Positions 33,642-42,980 of a stretch of DNA of 64,000 nt are shown here, piece after piece; the stretch's first letter is position 1; every line of letters starts with the position of its first letter. A program made the position numbers and the translations under genes. The notes beneath the pieces were generated by a model. That model did not search any database, was not told where the DNA came from, and saw only the letters and a program-made list of their open reading frames with translations. Source of the stretch: Campylobacter helveticus. GTDB taxonomy: Bacteria; Campylobacterota; Campylobacteria; Campylobacterales; Campylobacteraceae. The stretch spans positions 1,004,886-1,068,885 of the forward strand of contig NZ_CP020478.1 of assembly GCF_002080395.1 (NCBI RefSeq). Direction: 5' to 3'.

Positions 33642-35233
33642 TACTTTTGATAGATAATTACGATTCTTTTGTTTATAATATTAAATTAATGCTTGAGAAT
33701 TTAAGCGATGATGAGATTAAAGTCGTTAGAAATGATAAAATAAGCCTTAGCGAAATCAAAGCACTTAGCCCCTCCCATATCATCTTAAGCCCGGGTCCAA
33801 AGCACCCAAAAGATAGTGGAGTGTGCCTTGAAATTTTTAAAGAAAAGTTAGAAATTCCCGTGCTAGGAATTTGTCTAGGGCATCAAGCCTTAGGACTTAG
33901 TTTTAACGCAAAAATTAAAAGACTTCAAAATATCGCTCACGCAAAAAACTCTACAATCAGCATTCAAAAAGAAAGCGTTTTGTTTAAAAATGTGCCAAAA
34001 GAATTTAGCATTATGCGTTATCACTCTTTGGAAGTGGTGGAGCTTAATGCAAATTTAGAAGCCTTAGCTTATAGTGAAGATGGAATTTTAATGGCGATGA
34101 GGCACAAAAATTTGCCTTATTTTGGAATTCAATTTCACCCTGAAAGCTATTTTAGCGAATATGGCTTACAAATTTTTTCTAATTTCTTAAACGAAAACAA
34201 AAAAGAAAATAAAAAAGATAAGAATTTAAACGAGTATCTGCATAAATTAAGCGAAAATATCGCCCTAGAAAGCGAAGATTTTAAAAGAATTTGTGAATTT
34301 ATAATGAGTAAAGAATATGAGCCTTTGCAAATCGCAGCCCTACTTATACTCATCACAGAAAAATCCTTAAATCAAAAATCCCTAAGTGCTTTCGTGCGTA
34401 ATATTTTGCGTTATTCTCAAACCTTTAGTGATGAAAGTGAGATGATAGATATTTGTGGCACTGGAGGAGATGGCTTTAAGAGCATTAATGTCTCAACAGC
34501 CGTGGCTTTCATCTTGGCGGCTATGGGTGTAAAAGTCGCTAAACACGGCAACCGCGCCGTATCAAGCTCAAGCGGAAGTAGTGATGTCTTAGAAGCCTTA
34601 CAAATTCCTATCGCTTCATCTTTAGAAGAGGGCTTAAAACTCTTAGAGCAGAAAAATCTCAACTTCTTTCACGCACCTTTTTTTCATCCTTTAGTTGGAG
34701 AGCTAAGAGAAATCCGCTCCAAGCTTGGCGTTAGAACCGTATTTAATGTTTTAGGTCCTTTGCTACACCCGAATTTAAAGCTTAAATACCAGCTTATGGG
34801 AAATTACCACGCCCCAGTGCATAGACTTTTGGCTGAAATTTTAAAGGCTCTTGGTAGAAAACACGCTTTAGTCGTAAGAGGAAATGACGGAATGGACGAA
34901 ATTAGCATTTGTGATGAAAGTAAAATTATAGAGTTAAAAGACAATGAAATTTATGAATATAATGTCGCCCCAGAGCAATTTGGCTTTAAAAGAGCCTTTC
35001 ACAATGAAATAGCAGGCTCAAGCCCTGAAAATAATGCTAAAGATTTAGAACTCATTTTAAGTGCAAAACTTAAAGGTGCGAAATTTGATATAGTCGTTTT
35101 AAATGCGATGTTTGCACTCTACACAGCAAATAAAGCTCAAAGCCCTTTGATAGCAAAAGATATGATTTTAGAGGCTTTGCACTCTGGGCTTGTGTATGAA
35201 TATTTTAAAGCATATCAAAATGATAAAACTTAA
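33638..35233 (+). CDS. trpGD: fused anthranilate synthase glutaminase / phosphoribosyltransferase
   Basis: 531 residues in two domains. Residues ~1-190 are a class I amidotransferase (C79 in LGICLGHQALG, FHPES for the His/Glu). Residues ~200-531 are TrpD (DICGTGGDGFKSINVSTA, KHGNRAVSSSSGSSD, FHPLVGELREIRSKLG). The TrpG-TrpD fusion is usual in Campylobacter and enterics. Confidence 0.95.
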   Translation: MILLIDNYDSFVYNIKLMLENLSDDEIKVVRNDKISLSEIKALSPSHIILSPGPKHPKDSGVCLEIFKEKLEIPVLGICLGHQALGLSFNAKIKRLQNIAHAKNSTISIQKESVLFKNVPKEFSIMRYHSLEVVELNANLEALAYSEDGILMAMRHKNLPYFGIQFHPESYFSEYGLQIFSNFLNENKKENKKDKNLNEYLHKLSENIALESEDFKRICEFIMSKEYEPLQIAALLILITEKSLNQKSLSAFVRNILRYSQTFSDESEMIDICGTGGDGFKSINVSTAVAFILAAMGVKVAKHGNRAVSSSSGSSDVLEALQIPIASSLEEGLKLLEQKNLNFFHAPFFHPLVGELREIRSKLGVRTVFNVLGPLLHPNLKLKYQLMGNYHAPVHRLLAEILKALGRKHALVVRGNDGMDEISICDESKIIELKDNEIYEYNVAPEQFGFKRAFHNEIAGSSPENNAKDLELILSAKLKGAKFDIVVLNAMFALYTANKAQSPLIAKDMILEALHSGLVYEYFKAYQNDKT

Positions 35234-35822
35234 AATTTGCGGCATAAAAGATGAAGAAAATGCAAAAGAAATCAGCGCTTTATACACGGTTGAATTTCTT
35301 GGTCTCATCTTTGCCAAAAGCATAAGGCAAGTGAGTGAAAAAACAGCCCAAAAACTCGCCGCCCTTATCCACCAAAATCATAAAAAAGTCGTGGGTGTTT
35401 TTGTCGATGAAAGCTTGGAATTTATCTTAAAAATAGCTCAAAATGTAGGGCTTGATGGAGTGCAAATTCATAGGCTCATCGACAAAGAAATGTTTGAAAT
35501 TCTGCAAAAAAACAATCTTTTCATTTGGCAAGTTATCAGCGTGGGAGAGAATTTAAATTTACCAAAACAAATTTATGCCGATATGATTCTTTTTGACGCG
35601 AAAGGTAAATTAAGCGGTGGAAATGGCATAAGTTTTAACTGGGAATTGCTTAAAGATTTTAAGGGAAAATTTGGCTTAGCTGGGGGTATAGGAGCGCATA
35701 ATATCCAAAAAGCTAAAACTTTAAATCCTACACTTATCGATGTCAATTCTAAAGTCGAAAATACGCAGGGTTTAAAAGAACTTGCTAAAATAGAGGAATT
35801 AATCAAGGAGTTTCAAAAATGA
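35220..35822 (+). CDS. trpF: phosphoribosylanthranilate isomerase
   Basis: 200 residues from the ATG at 35220 (MIKLKICGIKDEE). This start fits the conserved N-terminus KICGI; an upstream in-frame ATG would add ten residues inside trpGD. A TIM barrel with VGVFVDES, GVQIHR and GLAGGIGAHNI. It overlaps trpGD by 14 nt and trpB by 4 nt. TrpF is free-standing, not fused to TrpC. Confidence 0.93.
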   Translation: MIKLKICGIKDEENAKEISALYTVEFLGLIFAKSIRQVSEKTAQKLAALIHQNHKKVVGVFVDESLEFILKIAQNVGLDGVQIHRLIDKEMFEILQKNNLFIWQVISVGENLNLPKQIYADMILFDAKGKLSGGNGISFNWELLKDFKGKFGLAGGIGAHNIQKAKTLNPTLIDVNSKVENTQGLKELAKIEELIKEFQK

Positions 35823-36997
35823 AAAAAAGCTACTATGGAAATTATGGAGGGCAATTTTTACCAGAAAGCGCGATGTTTGCCTTAAATGAACTCGAAAAAG
35901 CTTTCTTAAAATTTAGCAAAGATAAAGATTTTAAAAAAGAACTTAATGTGCTTTTAAAAACCTATGTTGGACGCCCTACCCCTCTTTACTATGCAAAAAA
36001 TTTAAGCAAAATTTATGGACACAAAATTTATCTCAAAAGAGAAGATTTAAATCATACGGGCGCACATAAAATTAACAACGCCATAGCTCAAGCCCTACTC
36101 GCAAAAAAAATGGGAAAGAAAAAAATCATCGCTGAAACAGGAGCCGGGCAACACGGACTAGCAACCGCAACTGCGGCGGCACTTTTGGGATTAGAATGTG
36201 AAATTTTTATGGGTGCTGTCGATGTAGAAAGACAAGCCTTAAATGTCTATAAAATCGAACTTTTAGGCGCAAAAGTCAATGCTATAGAAAGCGGACTTAA
36301 AACCCTAAAGGAAGCAACCACAGCAGCCATTCAAAGCTGGGTAAGTGATATAAAAAATTTATTCTATGTGGTGGGAAGTGCGGTAGGTCCATATCCCTAC
36401 CCTAAAATGGTAACACATTTTCAAAGCATCATCGGCAAAGAATGTAAAGCTCAACTTAAGAAGTTAGGCATTAAAGCTGATTATATCATCGCGGCAGTGG
36501 GCGGAGGCTCAAATGCGGCAGGAATTTTTAATGAATTTTTAAAAGATGAAAGTGTTAAACTCATAGGGATAGAAGCCGCTGGACTTGGAATTTCAACCCC
36601 TTATCACGCTGCGACATTGACAAAGGGCAAAACGGGCATTATACACGGAATGAAAACTAAGGTTTTACAAGATGAGCTTGGAAATATTTTGCCCGTGCAT
36701 AGCATTTCTGCGGGGCTTGATTATCCGGGCGTTGGACCACTGCACGCACACTTATTCGAAAGTAAAAGAGCTAGGTATGAAGCTATTAGCGATGATGAAT
36801 GTATGAGGGCTTTAAAACTACTCTGCAAAGAAGAAGGGATTATCCCAGCTATCGAAAGCTCACACGCTCTAGCTTTTTTAGAAAAGCTCTGCCCTACTCT
36901 AAAGAAAAAAAGCGTCATCGTTGTCAATCTTTCTGGGCGTGGAGATAAAGATATGACAAGCATTAGAGCTTATAAAAAAGGGGTTATTTATGGTTGA
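35819..36997 (+). CDS. trpB: tryptophan synthase beta chain
   Basis: 392 residues: YGNYGGQFLPES, the PLP lysine in LNHTGAHKINNAIAQ, AETGAGQHGLATA, VGGGSNAAGIF and LSGRGDKDM. It condenses indole and serine. It overlaps trpF by 4 nt and trpA by 8 nt. Confidence 0.97.
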   Translation: MKKSYYGNYGGQFLPESAMFALNELEKAFLKFSKDKDFKKELNVLLKTYVGRPTPLYYAKNLSKIYGHKIYLKREDLNHTGAHKINNAIAQALLAKKMGKKKIIAETGAGQHGLATATAAALLGLECEIFMGAVDVERQALNVYKIELLGAKVNAIESGLKTLKEATTAAIQSWVSDIKNLFYVVGSAVGPYPYPKMVTHFQSIIGKECKAQLKKLGIKADYIIAAVGGGSNAAGIFNEFLKDESVKLIGIEAAGLGISTPYHAATLTKGKTGIIHGMKTKVLQDELGNILPVHSISAGLDYPGVGPLHAHLFESKRARYEAISDDECMRALKLLCKEEGIIPAIESSHALAFLEKLCPTLKKKSVIVVNLSGRGDKDMTSIRAYKKGVIYG

Positions 36998-37739
36998 TTT
37001 TAAAAAATTTTATAAAAATAAAGCCAATGTCGCTTATATAGTAATGGGCTATCCAAATTTAAAGATAAGTGAGGAATTTATCAAGCGTTTAGATGAATGC
37101 CATATCGATATTTTGGAGGTTGGTGTGCCTTATAGCGACCCAATAGCTGATGGAAAAATTATCGCTAATGCCGCAAACAAAGCTTTAAAAAATGGGACAA
37201 CTATCCATAAAGTTTTAGAAAGCTTAAAACGCATAAAAAGCGATAAGGCTTTAGTTTTTATGGCGTATTATAATCTCATCTTTGCCTATGGCTTAAAAGC
37301 TTTCGTTAAGGTGGCAAAAAATGCTGGAATTTGTGGTTTAATCGTGCCTGAATTAAGCTACGAGGAAAGTGCAGACTTAAAAAAAGAATGCGACAAGGAA
37401 GGCTTAGCACTCATCACTTTTATAAGCATTACAACACCAAAAGAACGCATAGCAAAGCTTTGTAAAAATGCAAATGGCTTTATTTATCTCTTAGCAAGTG
37501 TTGGACTAACTGGAGGAAAGTCTTCGCAAAATGAACTTTTGGAGCAAAAGATTAAAGAAATTAAAGCTCACTCAAATTTACCTATTTTCGTGGGTTTTGG
37601 CATAAAGAATAATCAAGATGTCAAAAATATTCACAAAATTAGCGATGGGGCGATAGTCGGCACGAGCGTTGTTAGAGAATTTCAAAATAAAGAAATAGAA
37701 AAAATTATAAAAAATGTGGGAGAAATCTTTAGAAAATAA
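36990..37739 (+). CDS. trpA: tryptophan synthase alpha chain
   Basis: 249 residues, TIM barrel with catalytic Glu and Asp in DILEVGVPYSDPIADGKII, and YYNLIFAYG and GFGIKN. It releases indole to TrpB. Last gene of the operon; trpC is absent from this cluster. Confidence 0.96.
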   Translation: MVDFKKFYKNKANVAYIVMGYPNLKISEEFIKRLDECHIDILEVGVPYSDPIADGKIIANAANKALKNGTTIHKVLESLKRIKSDKALVFMAYYNLIFAYGLKAFVKVAKNAGICGLIVPELSYEESADLKKECDKEGLALITFISITTPKERIAKLCKNANGFIYLLASVGLTGGKSSQNELLEQKIKEIKAHSNLPIFVGFGIKNNQDVKNIHKISDGAIVGTSVVREFQNKEIEKIIKNVGEIFRK

Positions 37740-37802
37740 GTTTTTAGCTAATTTTTACCTTAAATGTACTATAATGTAGGATTAAAGCTTAGAGGAGTTT
37801 AG

Positions 37803-38234
37803 ATGTTAAAAATACTTGAATATTCTATTACGCATTTTTGCGAACACATTTTGAGACTACACATTGATAAGGCTGAAGATATCGGCGGTGAGCTTTATGG
37901 AGCTTCAATACCTATTGAAGGGGCAAATGGCAATGAATATGATTTTTACCTATTTTTTCCTAAAGAGGCTTTGAAAAAATTCGCAGATGTTTTAATTAGC
38001 AATCACAAATTTAAAGAGGACGATTGGTGTGATTTGACAAAAGAATGCGCAAATCAAATCATAGGCTACGCTAAAAATTTGTTAAATGATGTCAAAGGTG
38101 AGGATGAGTATAAACTCGGCATACCAGAGTATCTAGGACGCATTGACTTTTCAAGCATAAAACTAGAAGAATCTTTAACTTACTCTATTGAAAATCATAA
38201 CTTTAGGATAGGTTTTAAAAAATATGAGCGATGA
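37803..38234 (+). CDS. CheX-like chemotaxis phosphatase-family protein
   Basis: 143 residues. The stretch DLTKECANQIIGYAKNLLND followed by GIPEYL fits the CheC/CheX/FliY catalytic pattern (E-x-x-N ... P), which hydrolyses CheY phosphate. It is co-transcribed with fliN (11-nt overlap) and a fliO-like gene, which supports a flagellar switch/chemotaxis role. Biochemical activity is inferred from the motif. Confidence 0.65.
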   Translation: MLKILEYSITHFCEHILRLHIDKAEDIGGELYGASIPIEGANGNEYDFYLFFPKEALKKFADVLISNHKFKEDDWCDLTKECANQIIGYAKNLLNDVKGEDEYKLGIPEYLGRIDFSSIKLEESLTYSIENHNFRIGFKKYER

Positions 38235-38538
38235 AGTAATCGAAAATATCAATGATATTCATGGGCTTTTGCATTCCTATGAAGATATTTTGGATATTAC
38301 CGTCGACTTTGTTAGTGAGCTAGGCACGACAAATATGAGCGTGTCCGAGCTCTTAAAACTTGAAGTTGGCTCCGTGATTGATCTTGAAAAGCCAGCTGGT
38401 GAAAGTGTGGAACTTTACATTAACAAAAGAATTTTTGGAAAAGGTGAGGTTATGGTCTATGAAAAAAATCTAGCCATAAGAATCAATGAAATCCTTGATT
38501 CCAAAACAGTTTTGCAATATTTTAAAAAAGAAATTTAG
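38224..38538 (+). CDS. fliN: flagellar motor switch protein FliN
   Basis: 104 residues forming one SpoA domain: VDFVSELGTTNMSVSELLKL, VIDLEKPAGESVELYINKR, GEVMVYEKNLAIRI. FliN is part of the cytoplasmic C-ring and helps type III export. It overlaps the CheX-like gene by 11 nt, and its stop (TAGTG) overlaps the next GTG start by 1 nt. Confidence 0.93.
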   Translation: MSDEVIENINDIHGLLHSYEDILDITVDFVSELGTTNMSVSELLKLEVGSVIDLEKPAGESVELYINKRIFGKGEVMVYEKNLAIRINEILDSKTVLQYFKKEI

Positions 38539-39305
38539 TGAAGCAGTTTATTTTCTTACTTTTATTTTCCCTACCGCTTTTTAGTGCTAAACTTGTAAGT
38601 TATAATATTTATGATAGAAATGATAGAGTTGATTTAATGCTTTCTTTTGATAGTGCTTATCAAGGCAAAATTTCACAAAAAAAAGAGGGCGAATTTGCAC
38701 TTTTGAGTTTTGAAGGGCTTGAAGCCAAAGATGAGCTTAAAAGTTTAAACTCCAAGCTCGTTAATAAAATTCAAATAAGTTCTAAAAATAATACCACACA
38801 CATTATGTTTCAAGCAAAAGAAAAGCTAGATTTTGGCCTTAGTTCTATCAATGGCAAATTTGGACTCCGTATAAGAGCTTTGCCTGAGGGTGCAAATCTC
38901 CCTCAGCTTTCTCAACCCATAAAACAAGAGACGGATAAAGAAGCTGATTTAATGCCAAAACCTAAAAATATTGAAAGCTTTGACTACACAAACTACATAC
39001 TCGTTATGCTCGTTTTGGTGCTTTTGCTTGTGGTTTTATGGTGGTTTAAAAAAACAAATGTTAATTCTAAAAATTTTGGCGGAATTAAATTTCAAAGAAA
39101 TATAGATAGAAACAATCAACTGGTCGTTTTAGACTATGAAAACAAACGCTATGTAATGATTATAGGAAATTCGAATTTGCTTTTAGAAAGTAAAGAAGTC
39201 CAGCAAGAAGAAATAAAAGTGGATAATAAAGACTTTAATTCTTTCTTTGAAGATAATAAAAGAAAAATTCAAAATCTCATTTTGGAAAAGCAAAAGAAGG
39301 ATTAA
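38538..39305 (+). CDS. fliO: FliO-like flagellar biosynthesis protein
   Basis: 255 residues from GTG: signal peptide, an AMIN-like periplasmic domain (~17-115), one membrane helix (~150-170, MLVLVLLLVVLWW) and a cytoplasmic part with QLVVLDYENKRYVMIIGNSN, the FliO-like motif. FliO supports assembly of the FliP export-gate ring. The N-terminal AMIN-like extension is an epsilonproteobacterial feature. The last 4 nt overlap the convergent ppx gene. Confidence 0.65.
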   Translation: MKQFIFLLLFSLPLFSAKLVSYNIYDRNDRVDLMLSFDSAYQGKISQKKEGEFALLSFEGLEAKDELKSLNSKLVNKIQISSKNNTTHIMFQAKEKLDFGLSSINGKFGLRIRALPEGANLPQLSQPIKQETDKEADLMPKPKNIESFDYTNYILVMLVLVLLLVVLWWFKKTNVNSKNFGGIKFQRNIDRNNQLVVLDYENKRYVMIIGNSNLLLESKEVQQEEIKVDNKDFNSFFEDNKRKIQNLILEKQKKD

Positions 39306-40759
39306 GGAAGCTGATTTATAGCAAGAGTTAAAGGAATAGACTTTGAAATCTTCTTAAATCCCTCTTTAACCAAATTCAATTCCCTATCCTCATTATAAAT
39401 ATACAAAGTGCTACCAAGCATCTTAAAAGAAACCTTATCTTCACAGCTTAATGTTTTAGCCAAAGCCAAAATAAAACTCAACCAAGTCATAATTCTAGCA
39501 TTAGGCAAAAGCTGTCTTAAAGACTCTGCCTCGTAAGGATTTGCCTTTTTGCCATTTAATTTGATAATAGTAGCGATTAAAACCTTATCTTGGTGCGAAA
39601 AACCATAACTTAATCCGCCTAGTATCAAATTCATCGCATGCTCGTTAGCAAAATAAAAATTTACATACTCTCCTATATGACAAAGTTTTGCAGCATTTAT
39701 CAAAATGCTTTTATATCTTTTATTTAAGCCGTGTAAATTTTGCAAAACATCAAAAAGCTGTGTGGTAAAATATGGGGTTTTATAATGTAAATCTTGCTTT
39801 AAAAATCTATCTTGTAAAGATTTTAAGCTAGGATTAAAATTCATGGGGAAAATGTGGCGAGGCTTGAGCAAATCTTTTAGAAAAACGCCCTCGCGTATGC
39901 CAACCCCACTCGTAATCACCTGCTTACATTTAAGCTTTTCGGCAATTTTAAGAAAAATCAAAGCTCCCTCTTGAATGGTATCAAATCGCTCTTTTTTAAT
40001 CCCAAAGCTCATTAAGGTTTGCACATCCGCATCAAGCATCCTTGCGATATAATGCTTTTCATACTTAAAATCATAACGAAAATCGTGCAAATTTTTCAAA
40101 GCATAAGAATTTTTTTGCATAATAGAATTTGAAATTGCTCTTAAGCTTCCACCTATGGCAATGAGATTGTCATTGCAAAAATGCGCAGGAATTTGCTCCA
40201 AAATAGGCTTCAAAAATGCCTCAATATTACCAAGTTTATTAGTATCATAAAAAAGCTCTTTAAGTCTTACCGTGCCGATATCAAGCGAGATAGAATCTAT
40301 AATTTTATTTTCTTTAATCAAGCAAAGCTCACTTGAACCCCCACCTATATCGAGGGTGGTGGCATTTTTAAAAGGACTGAGTAAATTTAAAGCTGCCAAA
40401 CCGCCCAAAAAACTCTCATTTTTTCCATCGATACAGCGGATATTAAGTCCTAATTTTTCTCTAATTCTTTGAATGAAATACTTAGAATTTGGTGCATCTC
40501 TTAAGGCTGAAGTTCCTACGATGAGAATTTTTTTGCATTTATGCTTATAGGCACACTCTTTAAAATAACTCAACGCATCTTCTGCTCTTTGCATAGCTTC
40601 CTCTTGCAAAACCTTGCCATTATTATAAGCATTTTCGCCAAGTCTTACTTTTCTTTTAAATTCGGCAGTTGTATAAAAACCATAACGCGAAGTTTTCTCA
40701 AAAATTACCATCCTTATAGAATTTGAACCCAAATCTACAACAGCCGTTTTCTTTGCCAT
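39302..40759 (-). CDS. Ppx/GppA exopolyphosphatase family protein
   Basis: 485 residues. The actin-like ATPase fold starts AVVDLGSNSIRMVIFE and has DIGGGSSELCLI and AIGGSLRAISN; the C-terminal ~170 residues are an HD-like helical domain. Enzymes of this family degrade polyphosphate and/or pppGpp, affecting stress tolerance. It abuts the ferredoxin gene with no gap. Confidence 0.88.
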   Translation of the reverse strand: MAKKTAVVDLGSNSIRMVIFEKTSRYGFYTTAEFKRKVRLGENAYNNGKVLQEEAMQRAEDALSYFKECAYKHKCKKILIVGTSALRDAPNSKYFIQRIREKLGLNIRCIDGKNESFLGGLAALNLLSPFKNATTLDIGGGSSELCLIKENKIIDSISLDIGTVRLKELFYDTNKLGNIEAFLKPILEQIPAHFCNDNLIAIGGSLRAISNSIMQKNSYALKNLHDFRYDFKYEKHYIARMLDADVQTLMSFGIKKERFDTIQEGALIFLKIAEKLKCKQVITSGVGIREGVFLKDLLKPRHIFPMNFNPSLKSLQDRFLKQDLHYKTPYFTTQLFDVLQNLHGLNKRYKSILINAAKLCHIGEYVNFYFANEHAMNLILGGLSYGFSHQDKVLIATIIKLNGKKANPYEAESLRQLLPNARIMTWLSFILALAKTLSCEDKVSFKMLGSTLYIYNEDRELNLVKEGFKKISKSIPLTLAINQLP

Positions 40760-41005
40760 TTAATTTTCTCTATGACGACTTTTAAGACGAAGTTCTTCTA
40801 TGGTTTCGCTATTATCAGGATCTGGTATAATGCACTCATAAGGACAGGCAACTATACAAGCAGGCTCGGAAAAATCATTAACACACTCGGAACAAAGGTC
40901 AGGGTCAATGACATAAATGGGGCTATTTTCACAAATGGCATCATCGGGACATTCCTCCCTACAAGCATCACAGCAAACGCAATCTTTTGTTATTAAAAGA
41001 GACAT
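40760..41005 (-). CDS. fdxB: 2[4Fe-4S] ferredoxin
   Basis: 81 residues from the ATG at 41005 (MSLLITKDCVCCDACREECP), supported by AAAGGTAAGA; a reading five codons longer lacks a ribosome site. Two cluster motifs: C-x-x-C-x-x-x-C-x-x-x-C-P, and C-x-x-C-x(8)-C-x-x-x-C-P. It is of the YfhL type and a low-potential electron carrier. It abuts ppx. Confidence 0.9.
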   Translation of the reverse strand: MSLLITKDCVCCDACREECPDDAICENSPIYVIDPDLCSECVNDFSEPACIVACPYECIIPDPDNSETIEELRLKSRHREN

Positions 41006-41089
41006 TCTTACCTTTCGCAATAAAATAATTTAACCTTATACTATAAGAAAACTTAAATATAATATAAATAGAGAAATAAAAGAAGAAAA

Positions 41090-41109
41090 TTTGCACCGCA
41101 AGGTGCAAA
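41090..41109 (-). terminator. terminator after cosR
   Basis: TTTGCACC and GGTGCAAA form an 8-bp stem with a GCAA loop, followed on the minus strand by a T-rich run, 2 nt after the cosR stop. Confidence 0.7.
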
Positions 41110-41111
41110 AA

Positions 41112-41783
41112 TTAAGATTTTTTAGGGAAGCAAAAACGATAACCCCTGCGGCGAACCGTTTCTATCGTGGAAATATTAAGAGGTTTATCCATCTTTTGAC
41201 GAATTTGATTAATGGCAACCTCAATAACATTTGGTGTTACAAGCTCAGGCTCTTCCCAAATCGCATCTAAAAGTTGTTCTTTAGAAACAATTTGGTCTGA
41301 ATGTCTTGCAAGATGCGTCAGCACTTCAAAAGGCTTACCCTTAAGCTCTATGTCTTGTCCTTTATAGGTGATTTTTTCTTCATCTGGGTCGATAGTCAAA
41401 TCTTCTATCTTAATCACATTTGTGCCACCAAGTCTAAGTCTCGCTTCAATTCTTGCCAAGAATACATCAAAATCAAAAGGTTTTTTAATGAAATCATCAG
41501 CACCTAATTTTAAAGCTTTTATTTCATTTTCCTTATCTGTTTTTGAAGAAATGATAATGATAGGAGTGCGAGGAGATTTTTGCTTAATAAGACGGATAAG
41601 TTCTGCCCCATCGCCATCAGATAAAGTCCAACTTACCAAAATCAAATCATAATGTCTAATACCAATAAAATATTCTCCATCCTTAAAATTCTCAGAGGAA
41701 TCGCTTTGGTAGCCAAACTGACTGAGATTCTCCACTATGCTTTTGTTAAGACCTATATCATCTTCCACAACCAAAATTCTCAT
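41112..41783 (-). CDS. cosR: orphan OmpR-type response regulator CosR
   Basis: 223 residues: receiver domain (1-115) and a winged-helix output domain (RRRGYRF end). At the phosphoacceptor position the sequence is YDLILVSWTLSDGDG, with Ser51 instead of Asp, so normal phosphorylation is not possible. In C. jejuni the homologous regulator is essential and controls oxidative-stress genes and the cmeABC pump, which lies 3.3 kb away here. No sensor kinase gene is adjacent, as expected for an orphan regulator. Confidence 0.92.
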   Translation of the reverse strand: MRILVVEDDIGLNKSIVENLSQFGYQSDSSENFKDGEYFIGIRHYDLILVSWTLSDGDGAELIRLIKQKSPRTPIIIISSKTDKENEIKALKLGADDFIKKPFDFDVFLARIEARLRLGGTNVIKIEDLTIDPDEEKITYKGQDIELKGKPFEVLTHLARHSDQIVSKEQLLDAIWEEPELVTPNVIEVAINQIRQKMDKPLNISTIETVRRRGYRFCFPKKS

Positions 41784-41872
41784 TTTTTATCCTTTATGTT
41801 TAAGAAAATTTTAAAAAGTATAACACAATTTAAGTTAATATTTATTTTTTCCTTACAAATAAATCCAAAAAA

Positions 41873-42475
41873 CTATGAACCAAAATTTGAATTCGATGTC
41901 GCTTTCGAACCACCACCGAAAAATCCAGATTTAGTTCCAGTGCTACTAGCTTTTGACGCTCCTGCTTTGTTAAAGCTATTTACACTTCTTTGATACGCAC
42001 TTTGATTTGAAAAAGCTCCTCTTTGTTGGTTGGCAAAATTTTGATTATTAAAAAGTTTTGAGCCTATCCAACTACCCAAAATCGCTCCCGCAGCACTTGC
42101 CAATAAAGTCTCGCCAAGGCTTAATCCACCGCTACTCATTTGTGCATTGTCTTTGGTTAAATTTGAAGTTCCCTCATCGATTTTAGCCGCCTCTTCTTTT
42201 ATAAGAGCGTCCATTTCTTCTTTGGTTAGCACTCTTTCTGTGCCATCAAGTTGCTGCAAGACAACCCTAGTCTCCGCACTTGGAAACTGCTCTTTGATTT
42301 TATATTGATTAGGAGCGGTTTCTTCTATGATGACGAAAGCACCTTGTTGCTTGGAATTTTGAGTATTTTCATTTGGTGTTTGAGTAGAATCACCACACCC
42401 AACTAAAGCCCCAGCAGCAACAGCCGTTAAGCCACTTATCATACCAATTTTAAGAATTTTTTGAATTTTTGACAT
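41873..42475 (-). CDS. UPF0323-family lipoprotein (Cj0371-like)
   Basis: 200 residues with lipobox GALVGC. It continues with FVIIEETAPNQYKIKEQFPS and KEEMDALIKEE, a Gly/Ala hydrophobic segment (LLASAAGAILGSWIGSKLF), and an Asn/Ser/Gly-rich tail ending in SNSNFGS. This matches the UPF0323 lipoproteins found next to rpsU in Campylobacter. Its function is not established by sequence. Confidence 0.8.
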   Translation of the reverse strand: MSKIQKILKIGMISGLTAVAAGALVGCGDSTQTPNENTQNSKQQGAFVIIEETAPNQYKIKEQFPSAETRVVLQQLDGTERVLTKEEMDALIKEEAAKIDEGTSNLTKDNAQMSSGGLSLGETLLASAAGAILGSWIGSKLFNNQNFANQQRGAFSNQSAYQRSVNSFNKAGASKASSTGTKSGFFGGGSKATSNSNFGS

Positions 42476-42552
42476 AATTCTTCCCCTTTAAAATTTGAAA
42501 TTAAGTTTTAACAAATTTTAACGCAAAATGATAAATTAAAAGTCTAAGAAGT

Positions 42553-42573
42553 AAAAAAGCCCTTGCGGGCTTT
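42553..42573 (-). terminator. terminator after rpsU
   Basis: AAAGCCC/GGGCTTT stem with a 4-nt loop and a run of six T on the minus strand, 5 nt after the rpsU stop. Confidence 0.8.
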
Positions 42574-42577
42574 AAGT

Positions 42578-42790
42578 TTAAAGTCTTGATTCGTAGCGTC
42601 TAAGCATATAAAGTCTTTTAAGCATTTTTTTACGCGCTGAAATTTTTTGCTTTTTGCGAATTTCAGTCATAGGCTCAAAAAACCTTCTCGCTCTCACCTC
42701 AGTAACAACAAGATTTCTATCCACTTGCTTTTTGAATTTGCGATACGCCTCGTCAAAAGACTCGTTAGGATGCACCTTAATACCCGGCAC
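42578..42790 (-). CDS. rpsU: 30S ribosomal protein S21
   Basis: 70 residues starting at GTG ([20 protein letters not shown]), the usual S21 start; in-frame GTG codons further upstream would add four residues not found in the family. The basic C-terminus ([20 protein letters not shown]) is typical. S21 helps mRNA selection on the small subunit. Confidence 0.95.
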   Translation of the reverse strand: MPGIKVHPNESFDEAYRKFKKQVDRNLVVTEVRARRFFEPMTEIRKKQKISARKKMLKRLYMLRRYESRL

Positions 42791-42980
42791 GACCCTCACC
42801 ACCTTTCTTTATAAAATTTAGTGTGAGGCGGAATTATAATAAAAGAAAGTAAATTTAAAAAAACTGCATATCATTTTTATAGATAATAAAAATTAAATTT
42901 TTAAAAGAAAACTTTTCATTTAAGAATTGTTTTTGTTTATTTACATTACAATTAATCAAAATTAAACAAAGGAGATTTCT

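Noticed and set aside
41652-41993. 113-codon plus-strand ORF over cosR and the UPF0323 lipoprotein
   Set aside because: It is the complement of two well-supported genes and has no recognisable features.
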